64,000 bases of DNA, taken from the NCBI RefSeq assembly GCF_910593725.1, contig NZ_OU343032.1, positions 1 to 64,000 of the forward strand, in the 5' to 3' direction. The position numbers and the translations under genes were made by a program. Below the pieces are notes generated by a model that searched no databases, was not told the DNA's origin, and was given only the letters and a program-made list of their open reading frames with translations. Source of the stretch: Candidatus Vallotiella hemipterorum (GTDB taxonomy: Bacteria > Pseudomonadota > Gammaproteobacteria > Burkholderiales > Burkholderiaceae). Positions 1 to 11,033 of this stretch are shown here, in pieces (the stretch's first letter is position 1; the number at the start of each line of letters is the position of its first letter).

Positions 1-541
1 TTATGCGCATAAACTTATAGCCTCGGGGGTAGGCGAGCAATTCCTGTGCTATTTTATAGCACAGGTCTAGATATAATTAGATCGGTATTTTAAGGAAGAA
101 GATTTTGTGGAGTACTGATACTTATCAGTAGTTTAATAAATTTTCTATAAAATATCCTATTTCTTAAGAGAATAGATAAATATACGCTACTATAAATACA
201 AATTTATATGGTACAACTAAAATTTTTTACTAGTTATAAATTACTTAATGATGGACTAATTATTCCTGTTAATTAACATAAATATTAATTTTGAGTGCTA
301 TCTATATTTTATTAGTTTGTATATGTTATACGGCTAAGCCGTAATTCTTTTAGAATTTAGTGATGCTTATATTAAAGAGTCAAATATAGTGTAAGCCTAC
401 GAAGGGCGACTATATTAAAATAATAAACGTATTAATTATTATAGTTTTTTCCTAAGAAAAGTATAAATTTTTAATTTAGTACTTATTTATAAGTAATTAA
501 TATTTAAAATATTAACTCTCTACCCTAAATAAATAAATATA
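1..541. other. AT-rich intergenic desert with one hairpin
   Basis: No gene can be supported here. The only clear structure is a perfect 9-bp hairpin at 43-65 (CCTGTGCTA, loop TTTTA, TAGCACAGG) without a T-tract on either side. It may end a transcript entering from the left edge, but nothing proves this. The rest is AT-rich with stop codons in all frames. Confidence 0.6.
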
Positions 542-1675
542 CTATATTTTTTGATACGCTGTAATAAGCGCACTATACATAGTTACTATATGATAAGGTG
601 TTGTTGATGGCATATCGATACGTACTATAGCGCTATCTTTCGTAATAGACTCTACCCAACCATAGTCCCGCAAAAAACGCTTTTTAAAACGGCTAAGTTG
701 AATCTTAATGGATATATGCGAATTATATATCTTGCATACAAAATTCGGTGTTTTCGATATAGTAAGAGCACGGCAAAATTCTGTTTGCGCCCATAACCGT
801 TCATTTGAATCAATTATATGGCCGTATTCATTTAACGCAGTACATACACCTCCAGTATAAGGCGAAACACCATAACGGAGCGAAAACATATAAGCCGAGT
901 TAAGCCATGTAGATAAGTCACTATGTCTAAAAATATCTGGCTTGTTAGCTGTAAGATAAAACCATTCAAACTGATGTCCAGGTTCGATGCGTAGGGGGCT
1001 ATAGCCAATGGGCAGCTCTGTAATGCATCCAGTTGGGCGATGTACAAATTTCGTAATTATTTGTTCTGCGATAGACCGTAACGTATCAAAAAACCAAGTA
1101 TCATGGCGTGCGTCGCAAGCAGATAAGTAGGCTTCAGACAAGTGCATAATTGGGTTCTGCCGTGGACCATCAATAACTGTTCGAAAGTCTCTAGACAGAA
1201 CTGCGTTATAAAGGCCGGTATGCGTTGTAAATCGTGTTTCGATTACATGGAGAGTTGATTCAAGCAGATCAAGTGCATCTCGAGTACCTCGATGTCTAAA
1301 ATATTCAGCGCAACCAAATACGATAAACGCATGCGTGTATAAATCTTTTTTAGTCTCTTTCGGTGCGCCTTGTGCATCAATACTATAGTTCCAACCACCA
1401 TATGTTGTATCCAAAAACCGGGTGCGTAGTGATTCGAATAAACGATCTGCATGATTATGCCAGCCAGCTACGCTAAATACGTAAAGCTGACGCACACATG
1501 CCATAGCGCGATAGCGCGTGGTCGGCAAGATAGGCTGCCCAGGCGCCGAAATTCTATCATATGGTAAGCCTAATGCATCATTAAAGCCACGAGTAGACCA
1601 TACTGGCAAAATTACACTAGATATATGCTGATTTAACTCATCTATTCTTACAGAAGTGCAGTTTAGTTGATTCAT
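542..1675 (-). CDS. AGE-family N-acylglucosamine 2-epimerase-like protein
   Basis: A 377-residue protein of the alpha6/alpha6-barrel AGE superfamily, whose members are cytoplasmic sugar epimerases or aldose-ketose isomerases (N-acylglucosamine 2-epimerase, YihS, cellobiose epimerase). Family-like blocks are visible in order: KDLYTHAFIVFGCAEYF near residue 110, QNPIMHLSEAYLSA near 175 and RIEPGHQFEWFYL near 231; the His/Glu residues in these blocks are the ones that line the active site in the family. The length is normal for the family. The start ATG at 1675 is the first in the frame. It stands alone, with about 540 bp of desert on one side and 670 bp on the other, so no operon partner hints at the substrate. 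The exact sugar cannot be assigned from sequence; mannose/glucose or N-acylglucosamine are equally possible. Confidence 0.85.
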   Translation of the reverse strand: MNQLNCTSVRIDELNQHISSVILPVWSTRGFNDALGLPYDRISAPGQPILPTTRYRAMACVRQLYVFSVAGWHNHADRLFESLRTRFLDTTYGGWNYSIDAQGAPKETKKDLYTHAFIVFGCAEYFRHRGTRDALDLLESTLHVIETRFTTHTGLYNAVLSRDFRTVIDGPRQNPIMHLSEAYLSACDARHDTWFFDTLRSIAEQIITKFVHRPTGCITELPIGYSPLRIEPGHQFEWFYLTANKPDIFRHSDLSTWLNSAYMFSLRYGVSPYTGGVCTALNEYGHIIDSNERLWAQTEFCRALTISKTPNFVCKIYNSHISIKIQLSRFKKRFLRDYGWVESITKDSAIVRIDMPSTTPYHIVTMYSALITAYQKI

Positions 1676-2344
1676 GAAATAAGCTTCTTTCTGCGAAGCG
1701 TTTAAATATTAATATACGCATAATGATGCGCATCACCTAAATAGTAATAATAATGACTGCACTATATTAGATTAATAATATTAAATACCAGATAGTTTTT
1801 CTAGTATTTATCTATTATGGTTGGGCGAATATAAGGGATATAAATCATTTAATTCTACTATGTGTAGCTTACTATATAGTGCATGTCATATGTGCATCTA
1901 GTAGCACTTAGCAAGCAATAAGCTATTATTGCTAGACTTACCTGATATAAAACTATGCTGTTAGTTAAGTTATATCTATTTTTTAGTTAAACCAGGATAG
2001 TTTGCTCTAGCAAATACTTCTACTAATGATATTAGTACACCCTATAAATTTCTCGAATTATATGTATAAACAATTATCATGTTGATGATACCACTATTTC
2101 CTTATCAATATAGTATTATTCCAAAGCTCTGTAGCTTATATTTATATAAATCAAGCGTGCAAATAGTGGATATATATCTAGCTGTTTTCTTAAACATGTC
2201 TTTATGTAGTACCAGTAATTAGGATTTGGCATTGATATGCGCAATTTTTTAAAGAATAAAAAGACTATACACTCGTATTTTCTTACTAATTTTTTTAAAA
2301 ACTAAGAGTTTCTGGCCTACTCTTTGGTCTTAGGCCGCCATATA
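1676..2344. other. intergenic region between the AGE-family gene and zur
   Basis: AT-rich, no supportable gene. A short inverted repeat GCTTC...GAAGC lies just upstream of the epimerase start (about 1684-1699). The right end holds the terminator-like hairpin of zur, listed separately. Confidence 0.5.
2314..2336 (-). terminator. probable zur terminator hairpin
   Basis: A perfect 6-bp stem GGCCTA/TAGGCC (2314-2319 with 2331-2336) lies immediately after the zur stop on the minus strand. It is followed on that strand, after a short gap, by AGTTTTTAAAAAAATT. The stem is short, so this is a moderate call. Confidence 0.45.
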
Positions 2345-2851
2345 CTACATGGATTTTGCTGTACATTCTGAACATAATCCCTTGAGCTCAAGTTCATCGC
2401 GGATAAGTGTAAAGCCAGTCGATTCAATTTTAGTTACTAGCGCGTGATGAATGCCTCGCGCATCGATTTCTGCAACTGCGGCGCAAAATTGACAAACAAT
2501 TAAAATTCCTTGTCGGCAGTGCGTCAAATTATGACATACTGTGAATGCGTTAATCGACTCAATTCGGTGTACTAATCCAACAGACTGCAAAAAATCAAGT
2601 GCACGATAGACAGTCGGTGGCGCGGAGCCAGCGTGAATTTTACGCATTTCGTCAAGCAGTGTATAGGCTTTAGTTGCTCGGCCAGATTGCAGTAACAACG
2701 ATAAGACTTTCTGACGTAGGGGTGTTAGTAATTCCCCACGTTCCTGACAGTAGACGAGTGCGAGCTGAATCGCCTGCATCACATCATCCATAGATAAACT
2801 AGACTGCGATGCGAGAGCAGAGGGGCGGAATATAATGTTAGTCATGCCCAA
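2345..2851 (-). CDS. zur: Fur-family regulator, Zur-like zinc uptake repressor
   Basis: A 168-residue Fur-superfamily repressor. The N-terminal winged helix runs from about residue 25 to 100 (LTPLRQKVLSLLLQSGRATKAYTLLDEM, then PTVYRALDFLQSVGLVHRIES). The C-terminal metal-binding domain carries His/Cys clusters CHNLTHC, CQFC and a terminal CSEC. The two CxxC pairs are the structural zinc site of the family, and the histidine-rich region and the short spacing match Zur better than Fur or PerR. It would repress zinc uptake genes when zinc is sufficient. It is divergent from ahpC with a 362-bp intergenic region. Zur rather than Fur is an inference from motif layout, and regulated genes are not visible in the window. 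Confidence 0.8.
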   Translation of the reverse strand: MGMTNIIFRPSALASQSSLSMDDVMQAIQLALVYCQERGELLTPLRQKVLSLLLQSGRATKAYTLLDEMRKIHAGSAPPTVYRALDFLQSVGLVHRIESINAFTVCHNLTHCRQGILIVCQFCAAVAEIDARGIHHALVTKIESTGFTLIRDELELKGLCSECTAKSM

Positions 2852-3213
2852 TATATGGGCTGGTAAACTCGTATATTACTTTTGTATCGACAATGAAGCG
2901 GCAATGGATTAACCATGATCAAAATACTAGATTGAGGTATCTCGTATGATTTATTATGAGATATTTTGGTGTAACTATATTTTGTAATATATTACATCAC
3001 GATAAATCTATGATAAAGCACAACAATGTTATATTGTACGCATTTATTCAAGTTAGGTAAAGATATATAACGATTTTAATGCTGATAGTGATATCCTGGA
3101 TCTGTAAGGGTAGCATTATATCTTTTAGATAAATAATTAAATAGCTTTACCATGTTATACTCTTTGTCGTAAGATCCGGGGTAGTCGTTTTTAACCTAAG
3201 AAAGAAAAGCGAA
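2852..3213. promoter_or_regulatory. divergent zur/ahpC control region
   Basis: A 362-bp spacer between two outward-facing genes. It holds a perfect 14-bp palindrome TGTAATATATTACA at 2983-2996, a second imperfect dyad ACAATgttatATTGT near 3023-3037, and an ahpC promoter candidate (listed separately). The palindromes are plausible repressor or activator sites (Zur or a peroxide regulator), but AT-rich DNA makes such palindromes common, so the assignment is tentative. Confidence 0.35.
3153..3161 (+). promoter_or_regulatory. extended -10 promoter candidate for ahpC
   Basis: TGTTATACT is an extended -10 element (TG, one base, then TATACT at 3156-3161) about 50 bp upstream of the ahpC start. No good -35 box is visible at 17 bp, which extended -10 promoters can do without. 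Confidence 0.4.
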
Positions 3214-3777
3214 ATGTCTCTTATCAACACGCGGGTCAAACCCTTCAAAGTAACTGCCTATTGCAATAATGCTTTCGTGACAATCACGGAAGAAAGTTTG
3301 AAAGGAAAATGGTCGGCTATTGTATTTTATCCGGCTGACTTTACGTTCGTATGCCCAACCGAGTTAGGTGATTTAGCAGACCACTATGCTGAATTTCAAA
3401 AGCTCGGCGTAGAGATCTATGGCATATCAACGGATACGCATTTCACGCATAAATCTTGGCATGACACATCAGAAACAATCTCTAAGGTAAAGTACCCCCT
3501 AATAGGCGATCCAACAGCTACGTTAGCCCGAAATTTCGGGGTTCTTATCGAAGAAGAAGGCCTTGCACAGCGCGGTACATTCGTGATTAATCCGGAAGGC
3601 CAGATTAAGATGTATGAGATTCATGACAACGGTATTGGGCGTGATGCTAGAGAGTTGCTACGCAAAATACAGGCTGCTCAGTACGTCGAGTCGCATCCGG
3701 GTGAAGTATGCCCAGCCAAGTGGATACCAGGTAATAAGACGATAAAGCCGTCATTAGACATAATCGGCAAGATCTAA
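3214..3777 (+). CDS. ahpC: alkyl hydroperoxide reductase subunit C (peroxiredoxin)
   Basis: A 187-residue typical 2-Cys peroxiredoxin that reduces H2O2, organic peroxides and peroxynitrite in the cytoplasm. It aligns end to end with the enterobacterial AhpC type: MSLINT start, FYPADFTFVCPTELGD with peroxidatic Cys47, STDTHFTHKSWH, and HPGEVCPAKW with resolving Cys166. The length is the normal 187. The start ATG at 3214 is preceded by AAGAAAG. No ahpF is adjacent and none is in the window, so the reductant could be AhpF elsewhere or a thioredoxin-type system. It is divergent from zur. Base composition is gene-like against the AT-rich flanks, which indicates purifying selection. One extra cysteine sits at residue 17. 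Confidence 0.97.
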   Translation: MSLINTRVKPFKVTAYCNNAFVTITEESLKGKWSAIVFYPADFTFVCPTELGDLADHYAEFQKLGVEIYGISTDTHFTHKSWHDTSETISKVKYPLIGDPTATLARNFGVLIEEEGLAQRGTFVINPEGQIKMYEIHDNGIGRDARELLRKIQAAQYVESHPGEVCPAKWIPGNKTIKPSLDIIGKI

Positions 3778-6503
3778 TCTTCTATATCTCTATAATATTT
3801 TTTGTTTTATTTATTAGAAGCATAAGGTACTTAATACTATTAAAATATACCTAAATAAGCTTATTTAAAAGATTAAATCAACAGGTATGTAGAGAGCAAT
3901 ACAACAAGTATTGTAGTAACAAGTCAGTGAACTATAGAGACCTTGAGGGCTAATTGCAGGATAGCGCTAACTATCCTGCAATTAATCCCCTTAGATAGAT
4001 TCAAGCTCGCTATCTAGCTATCTAGCTGCGATAGCATAGCGAGCTCTAATTAATAAGTATTAGTATGCGCCTAACATAATTATATAATTTACATTTCTAG
4101 TATTTATTTTAATGAAAATTTAGGTAAGCCATCTTAAATAAGGTTTTATTCAATAAATAGTAGATTATTGGCCCCTAGCTTACTTTCTAGGTCGTAATAG
4201 ATTAAGCTATCTATTTGAGCTATAAGTAGAATCTAGCGTGCAAAATAGTCTATATATTATAGATAACAGTAGTAAGCTAAGTATATGACTTCATAATATT
4301 ACGACTAGATAGTCTTTATAAAATGGTGCATCACAATACAAGATACGCGCAAAAATATATTTTTAACTATAAACGCAAGTAAGAATTATCAGAATATAAT
4401 ATAAATTATAAAAAAATAATTCAACAGATTTAGGTAACTGGAATATAGTTAATTCTATTTAACCAACATTCAAGAATTAATTAAAAAAATATTATTTATA
4501 CACATATTATATATGCATAAATATAAAAAATTTATCTACATGCTAAATAACAAAAATTTTTATGCTCGTATAATAGCAGGAGATAATTTCTAGGCTCTAG
4601 TAGAGCTATAAAATAGTCTATGCTTAACTAGATATAGCGGCATATTTTATGCTATATTCTATTTAAATAAAGATACTAATTTTAATAAAAAATAAGCAGA
4701 TAGCTTATAATATATCTCTCTCATAACAGAGATATATTAATTAGATTATTTAGGTAGAGAACACTTTCATCGTAGTTATGCTACTTTCTATATATATCTA
4801 TAATCCGGTTAATAGTTATATAAGAGCTATTTAAGCTATGGCTAAAAATACTTATTAATTTTATTAAAAATAATTAATTCTATAAATTCTTAGAATAATA
4901 ATCAGTGAAAAAAATTATTAATTTTACTGGTTTATATATAAAATATTAGAAATAGTAATGTTATAAGTAAAAAGTATCTACTAGAAAGTAAATACTTTTT
5001 AAGTATTTAAAGACTGGCCCTAAAAAGGTAATAGCTATGTTAACTAACATTTAACTATCTTTAGCTTATTTAAAAAATAAATATTTATTCTCGATGTTAT
5101 TTTTATAGGTTTATATAAAAAATTGAAATATTTTTTATATAAATGATATTTTATGTTGCATAGCTTTATTTATTTAATTAATTAGATTATATACCTATAA
5201 AGTACTATAGTATAGTAAGTTTAATTGAATTTATATAAAACAGTATGTGTATTGCTACAAACCTACAAATAAGAATTTATTAAATAACTAAAATTATTAG
5301 TTTATATTAAAATGTAATTTCGATTTAGAAGGAATAGTATTCTACATCAATATCATAAAATTTTAATAAATTTTGTATGCATATGGAAATACAGAAAATA
5401 TCTACTTCGCTATAGGTTATGTAACCTAATACATACATAGTAATTAACTAGTATTAGTGTAAATAAATATCAACTTATTATAAATAAAAAAATAATTGTA
5501 GTAGGCACCTTTAGTTAATAATTAAATTTTAAGTAATAGATTTTTACTAAATACTGGTATATATATTTTATAGTCTTAAGCCCTTCTTCTAAAAAAGAAC
5601 AATATAGAGTAGAACTATATTAGTTTAATATATGCGCGTAGATGTACTATCTATACTGCTTAATTAAAGACTGGTACTCATTTATAAGACAAGTAATATA
5701 CTAATAAGTGTATATTCTTTACATATTTTAATAAGAATTATTTTAACAAAAACGAATTTTAAATAAAAAGATATTAATTTAGTTTGAAAATTTTTTAAAA
5801 AATTAAAAATTATTTTTATCTAAGTAAAAGTATATAAAAAAATATATTTTGCTTTTAATTTATTTTAACACAATATCAATATAATAATTTAATGCTTGCG
5901 TAAGCTTAATATAATTAAGTCGTTTATATAAAACATAAAATTACTTATTTAACTTTATAAAGTACTTCATATTTCTTTAAAATAAATATCTTTAAAATAT
6001 ATAAGTAAGATATAAATCCTACTAAACAGATAAGGACTATATTATTTTATGGAAAAGGTTAATTATTAATAATAAAGAGTTTTATATAACGTACAGGCAC
6101 TATAATTTTGAAGAAATAGGGTTTTTGTATATAAAAACTAACGGGAATAGAATTGGTTATATAAACCAGCGAAAAGATTATTTAAAATAAGAGTGTTCTA
6201 TGGGATGAGGGAATCTGATAAATGACTTGCAATACTGGACATCGCCTATTATTCTGGTGTAGAATTGTTTAGTTTAAATTTTCTAAATTTTTTAATATAA
6301 AAAATACTTAAAAATAAGTATAATTACACATTACAAAATTTTTTTAATCGTTAGATCATACTAATGATTAAAGTATAATAGCTTATTATAAATATCGGTG
6401 CTAAATACTCTATAAATAGACTAATATTCAATATCTAATAAATAATTAATAAAATAAAGTTTCGTTATATTAGATATATATCTAACCCGATGTTGGAGCT
6501 GTA
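3778..6503. other. 2.7-kb AT-rich desert with two strong hairpins at its left end
   Basis: I find no gene or recognisable pseudogene here. Two inverted repeats stand out. One is at 3947-3989 (14 paired bases TAATTGCAGGATAG with loop CGCTAA, extended by GGG/CCC around a small bulge). The other is at 4004-4045 (AGCTCGCTAT with ATAGCGAGCT). They are about 170-270 bp downstream of ahpC and could terminate it, but neither has a T-tract. A perfect 16-bp palindrome TTAGATATATATCTAA at 6470-6485 lies just before the ribosome binding site of the next gene. Confidence 0.55.
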
Positions 6504-6941
6504 ATGCACTACGATAATCATAATATATTTGCAAAAATTTTGCGCGGTGAATTAACGTGTGTTAAAGTATTAGAATCAAAAAAAGTTTTAGCTTTTATGG
6601 ATTTTATGCCAGAAGCTGATGGCCACGTATTAGTAGTACCAAAAGAGGCTGTAGCAGAGATCTTTGATTTATCGGATATAGCAGGAGCTATCTGCTTCCA
6701 TACGATTCGCCGGGTTGCTATTGCTGTGCGAGCTGCGTTAAAACCGGAGGGTATTCTAGTAACTCAGCTTAATGGAGTTGCAGCCGGTCAGACTGTGCCG
6801 CATGTGCATTTCCATGTGATTCCGCGCCGTGCTGATGAAAAACTTAAACCATATAAACGTACAATTGCCAAACTAGGAAAGCTCGAGTCGATTGCTCAAT
6901 TAATTCGTATTCAGCTTGAGCAAAGCAGTGAACTTATATAA
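6504..6941 (+). CDS. HIT-family nucleotide hydrolase
   Basis: A 145-residue histidine-triad protein. The catalytic triad HVHFHVIPR lies near residues 100-108, and the family signature FMDFMPEADGHVLVVPKEAV is near residue 31. HIT proteins hydrolyse AMP or similar leaving groups from nucleoside phosphoramidates or dinucleoside polyphosphates. The substrate of this Burkholderia-type member is not predictable from the sequence. The start ATG at 6504 follows TTGGAG at a sensible distance. It is isolated between two deserts of 2.7 and 3.8 kb, so no operon context helps. Gene length is normal for the family and the sequence is undamaged. Confidence 0.9.
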   Translation: MHYDNHNIFAKILRGELTCVKVLESKKVLAFMDFMPEADGHVLVVPKEAVAEIFDLSDIAGAICFHTIRRVAIAVRAALKPEGILVTQLNGVAAGQTVPHVHFHVIPRRADEKLKPYKRTIAKLGKLESIAQLIRIQLEQSSELI

Positions 6942-9455
6942 ATGTTCATGAATTTTGTATTCATTAAAAATAGTTACAGTGTGACTGTGCTTAGCATTAA
7001 GTTAATGTTACTTTAATATACTTGCACATATAATTTAAGGTAGCTCTTGGATAAAAGTGCCAGCTATGCTAGGCATGGCAGTTAGTGAGTTTATTTGTGC
7101 TTTATTTTCTATAGTATAGTCTTCGATACCGCCGATAACGTAATGCTAGACTGAACATAATTGTCGTTTTCCTCGTAATTCTATATTCAGTATATACTAG
7201 GTAAAAAAATATAGATAGACTAAAATTACTACTAATCTGTAGTAAGCTCTTACACCAAAGATTAATTTTAATAAATTAAACTACTTAAATTATTTTTTAC
7301 TACTAATTATATAATTCATATATAGTCTAGTATATGTTTTATATTTATATATAAAAATTACCATTATAAAATTCGCTATATATTTTTTATTAGTATTTAG
7401 ATACTATCTTGTTTTATAGAAACACAATATTAGCTTTCCGCTAAAATGGAAAAATAATTTTCGGAATTTTTATTAAATTATTTTCTTAAAATCTAACTTT
7501 ATAAGTATACGATAGTATATATTTACTATCTCGACAAGAATTATATTCAAGCACTTTAATACAATTTTTGGTTGCGTTAACTAGGTTAACTCTCAATTTC
7601 TTAGTGCTGTTGCTTAACAATACCTACCAGGTAGAGGTAGTACAGAAAATGTATTACCATCTTCGCATCTATATTATAAAGTGCGTATTTGATAACCTAA
7701 GTAATTGCCTAAGTTGAGTAGGCTAACTATGCTTAAGTTATACTTTTAACTAATTTCTACATTACGTGGTCTATAAGAAAAATATTTAATTTTGTATAAA
7801 AGCATTCGTAATTTTAATAAGTAGTGCTTTCTAATATTTATATCCTCTACTCTTAAAAAAGTATTTTAATAACTTTTATTTGAATACAACTGCAGTATTA
7901 ACATAAGCCTATTTCATACGACTTACTACTTAAAATTAATGGGACTTTTAATGGTTTTTAAATTTCTAGATCTATTTAGACCAAGGTATGTCGTAACAAT
8001 CTAGTAGATCAGATAGAAATTAAGGCATACATTACAAAAGACTATAATACAGCTCTGCTGATATTAGCTAGATAAGCTACAGGCATATATAATATTGGAT
8101 TATTTTAGAGAAAATTCCAAAAGTTGTATTTTTCTAAGCAGGGATTGCTTAGAACTTAGTCTCAAAGATTGAGCACGGTAATACTATACTACTGTAATAT
8201 CCAAATTAACTTTGGAAGTGTAAGTTGCACATAATCTGTGCCGATAGAACTAGTTTTAATACACATGGATACTAAGTATAATTTTATTATATAAAAATAA
8301 TAAGCTAAAGTGCTATTTTCATTATCCGGCTGAAAATATCTATAGATTGATAACGTTTTTACTAATAATTAGCTTAACTAGGTAACTATAAACACTGAGC
8401 TTGTGTTCCGTGCGATTAATATATCTTTGGAAAAGTATTGACTAATTGCCCACTAGAATTATCGCCCCCCATACTTATAGATACTATAAGAGATAGAGTT
8501 ATAGTGTAAAAATATTGCGTGTTAAGAAACTAATATCAAAAAGTATATAGTATCTTATAGATATCGATCCTTATTAGGCACAGTAATAATAAAAACATTA
8601 GGCGAAAAGTATTAATACTATTAGGTAGATTTTAAATCTATGGTAGTGCTACCGTTTGTTTATAATATTTTATCTAGAATAGAGATAGTAAAGTACTATA
8701 TGTTGATCTAGTATTATCTATATATAACTAGTCCAAGCTATAGTGTACATTTAAATAGTATTTATCATCTACCCAATCAGTAACCAGCAGAGCTTATTCC
8801 TAGATAAATTTTAAGTAGTTAATTATATAAAAAATATAGATTTATTTTTCTAATACGTTAGACTTCCTACTATAAACTGTGATATGTATCTCTACTATCT
8901 AGTAGATTCTAGAATAGGGGCTATTTTAAATAGTGATTTTTAAAATTAATTATTTAATATCCACTCCTAGTAGTGGCTTAGATTAGTGTTGTGCCTATAT
9001 AGGTTTATGTCTTAGATATAAATCTTATGATTTAAGAGGTATAGTACTGCATGCGCCATACCTGGTAAGAACATACGTTAGTTTTAAGGGAGTAATAAAA
9101 ATATTATAGTAGATACATCTAGCATGCAATTAAATATAGTTAACGCATTTTTAGAAAAATTGACTAATTTTCCGTTACACTAGATAGTACCTAGAAATGT
9201 ACAAATAATAAGTATTTATAAAACTTCTTAGATTATACCTTCTTTCTTTGGTAAAATTTTTTAAGCTAGTTATCTAAAGCTTATTGCTATTTTATTATTT
9301 TCCACGCAGTAGAGAATGTTCGCTGCTACTATGCCTAGAGTTAGTAGGGGGGGGTGATTAGATTTCCAGTAGGATCTGAGTCGCCTATTTCGGGTTATAA
9401 GCTTCTTGATTACTTTAAGATCACCTTGGTGCGTTATTAAACGTTAATATAACAA

Positions 9456-9492
9456 ATAAATATCTATTCAAAATATTTGAATAGATATTTAT
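9456..9492. repeat. perfect 17-bp inverted repeat, 3-nt loop
   Basis: ATAAATATCTATTCAAA at 9456-9472 is exactly complementary to 9476-9492, with only ATA between. It is the kind of structure expected from a hairpin terminator core or a cruciform, but it is almost purely AT and has no adjacent gene. Confidence 0.75.
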
Positions 9493-9676
9493 CACATTAT
9501 GACTGATACGCCCCGTGCATTTACTAACTTTCCTAAAATATAGCATAATATGCTACATATGTTATATTTATAACTAACGAGGTACTACGCCGTCATGGTT
9601 TTATCGGCTTTCTAATTATTAAAATATTAGGTAAGAATAAAAATTTTGCTAGGTGAGGAAGTCTAGAGATTCTCTA

Positions 9677-9815
9677 TGTTATAATGAGTAAAATATACAT
9701 AGTATGTATACTATAGCTCATCTATAAGTGTATAACTTTATAAGTTATCAAAGCGTTATAATTAAGTTATTTTTATATCAAGCTCAGTTATGATACTGAG
9801 CCGGTTTATTTTTTC
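9677..9815 (+). ncRNA. candidate orphan small transcript (promoter plus terminator, no ORF)
   Basis: A consensus extended -10 box TGTTATAAT lies at 9677-9685. About 100 bp further on, the hairpin GCTCAGT-TATGAT-ACTGAGC (9782-9801) is followed by CGGTTTATTTTTTCTT, a textbook intrinsic terminator shape. There is no open reading frame between them. This would give a transcript of roughly 120 nt beginning near 9692. The alternative is a fossil of a lost gene's ends, and chance promoter matches are frequent in DNA this AT-rich. Confidence 0.3.
9782..9815 (+). terminator. intrinsic terminator without an adjacent gene
   Basis: A 7-bp perfect stem GCTCAGT/ACTGAGC with a 6-nt loop is followed by CGG and a T-rich tail (TTTATTTTTTCTT). 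It lies about 950 bp upstream of the H-NS-like gene and 2.8 kb downstream of the HIT gene. Confidence 0.55.
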
Positions 9816-10765
9816 TTCTAGAGATTGCCCTACTTTATTTAAATACAGATGGATTGTATCTTTATATTATATAATAGGATTTATCCCGGAAAAATCTATG
9901 TTAATCACTAAACTGGTTGCACGCTAAACCTAGTATCATTAAGACGCTGTTACTATATAGGTTTCATTTCACTTGAAAAGCGCTGGATGCGTTGAAATAT
10001 ATATTTTGACTTTTTATGTACCTGGATTAACTCAAGATAAGCATCTTAATAAAATGTTGTAATGCCAGTAGGATAATAAATAGTAGTTAAGCGCTGCGCG
10101 CTTTGCTGTTATTCGCAACGGCATACGTGATGCCAGCTTCTCTCAGAGAAAAAAAATATTACCCTGTAAGTACTTGAGCTATAGCTATACATTTTTTGTA
10201 TGTATCTATGCCTAAACACTATCGATAAGTCTTATTAACAATTTTTAGGGATGTATCCTACACTTCACTATCTATGACGGCGAAAGTTTTGCTTAAGTTA
10301 CCGATTGTGCTACAAGATAAGTAATGTGCATTACACTTGCATATAAACAAGTAAAGAGATGAGGGTAAATCTGCGCTTATATATTAATAAGCTGATAAGA
10401 TAACTAATTTCTTGCCTAGATTCAAGCATCCCTAACTGTTACGCGCGTTTGTTATCTAATAGTGATATAACACTAGGAATTTTATTACACCTCATAATGA
10501 CGAAACTAATCTAGTTTGGATTTTATTCCATTGATATTTATAACTATTTATCGCCGATATATTTCAGTATATAAATAAAAGCGATTGTATTAATTGTGCT
10601 TAGCATAATTAATACTCATATAGCTAAAAATTGCAATTCTAAATATCTAGCTATCTGACCTGTATTTAGCTAATGGCGTAGAATAGTAGATAAACTTTCT
10701 CTACGCTGTATAACAAGCTAAATGAAGGGAGCACCGTACAGCTTGTGACATAATAACTTTACCCT

Positions 10766-11005
10766 ATGGACGAACAGAAAAGACAAAAAATTATTGCGTA
10801 TATTCATAAGCAGATGGCAGAATACGATATCTCTGTTGAGCGTTTAGCTGAAGCACTAGCTGAAAAAGAGAAAGATATAAAACCAGTCTTGTTTCGTGAT
10901 GCGTATGGAAACGTATGGGATGGCAAAGGAGAAATGCCTAATTGGCTTAAACGAGCAGTATATGCAGGGCAGTCAACTGAGCACTTTAAGGTAAAAACAA
11001 AATAA
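10766..11005 (+). CDS. short H-NS-family nucleoid protein
   Basis: A 79-residue protein with the C-terminal H-NS family DNA-binding motif: FRDAYGNVWDGKGEMPNWL followed by KRAVYAGQSTEHF. The family core is YRD..G..W.G.G..P.WL. The N-terminal half is a short helical, charged segment (residues 1-38) suited to dimerisation. Such proteins coat AT-rich DNA and silence transcription, so keeping one in a genome this AT-rich may matter. It is about the length of the small Burkholderia H-NS-like proteins. The alpha/beta hydrolase gene follows after 28 bp on the same strand, so the two may be co-transcribed. Confidence 0.88.
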   Translation: MDEQKRQKIIAYIHKQMAEYDISVERLAEALAEKEKDIKPVLFRDAYGNVWDGKGEMPNWLKRAVYAGQSTEHFKVKTK

Positions 11006-11033
11006 AATACAATCCTAGGCCTATATTACGCCG

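Larger units (their letters stand above)
6942..10765. other. 3.8-kb AT-rich desert, longest in the window
   Basis: No intact gene and no pseudogene that I can name. It contains a run of eight G (9347-9354), a perfect 17-bp inverted repeat at 9456-9492, and a promoter/terminator pair at 9677-9815 listed separately. A stretch around 10081-10140 has markedly higher GC than its surroundings (GCGCTGCGCGC and following). It reads as ALRALLLFATAYVMPASLRE in one frame, which could be a signal-peptide-like remnant, but I cannot identify it. Confidence 0.55.
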
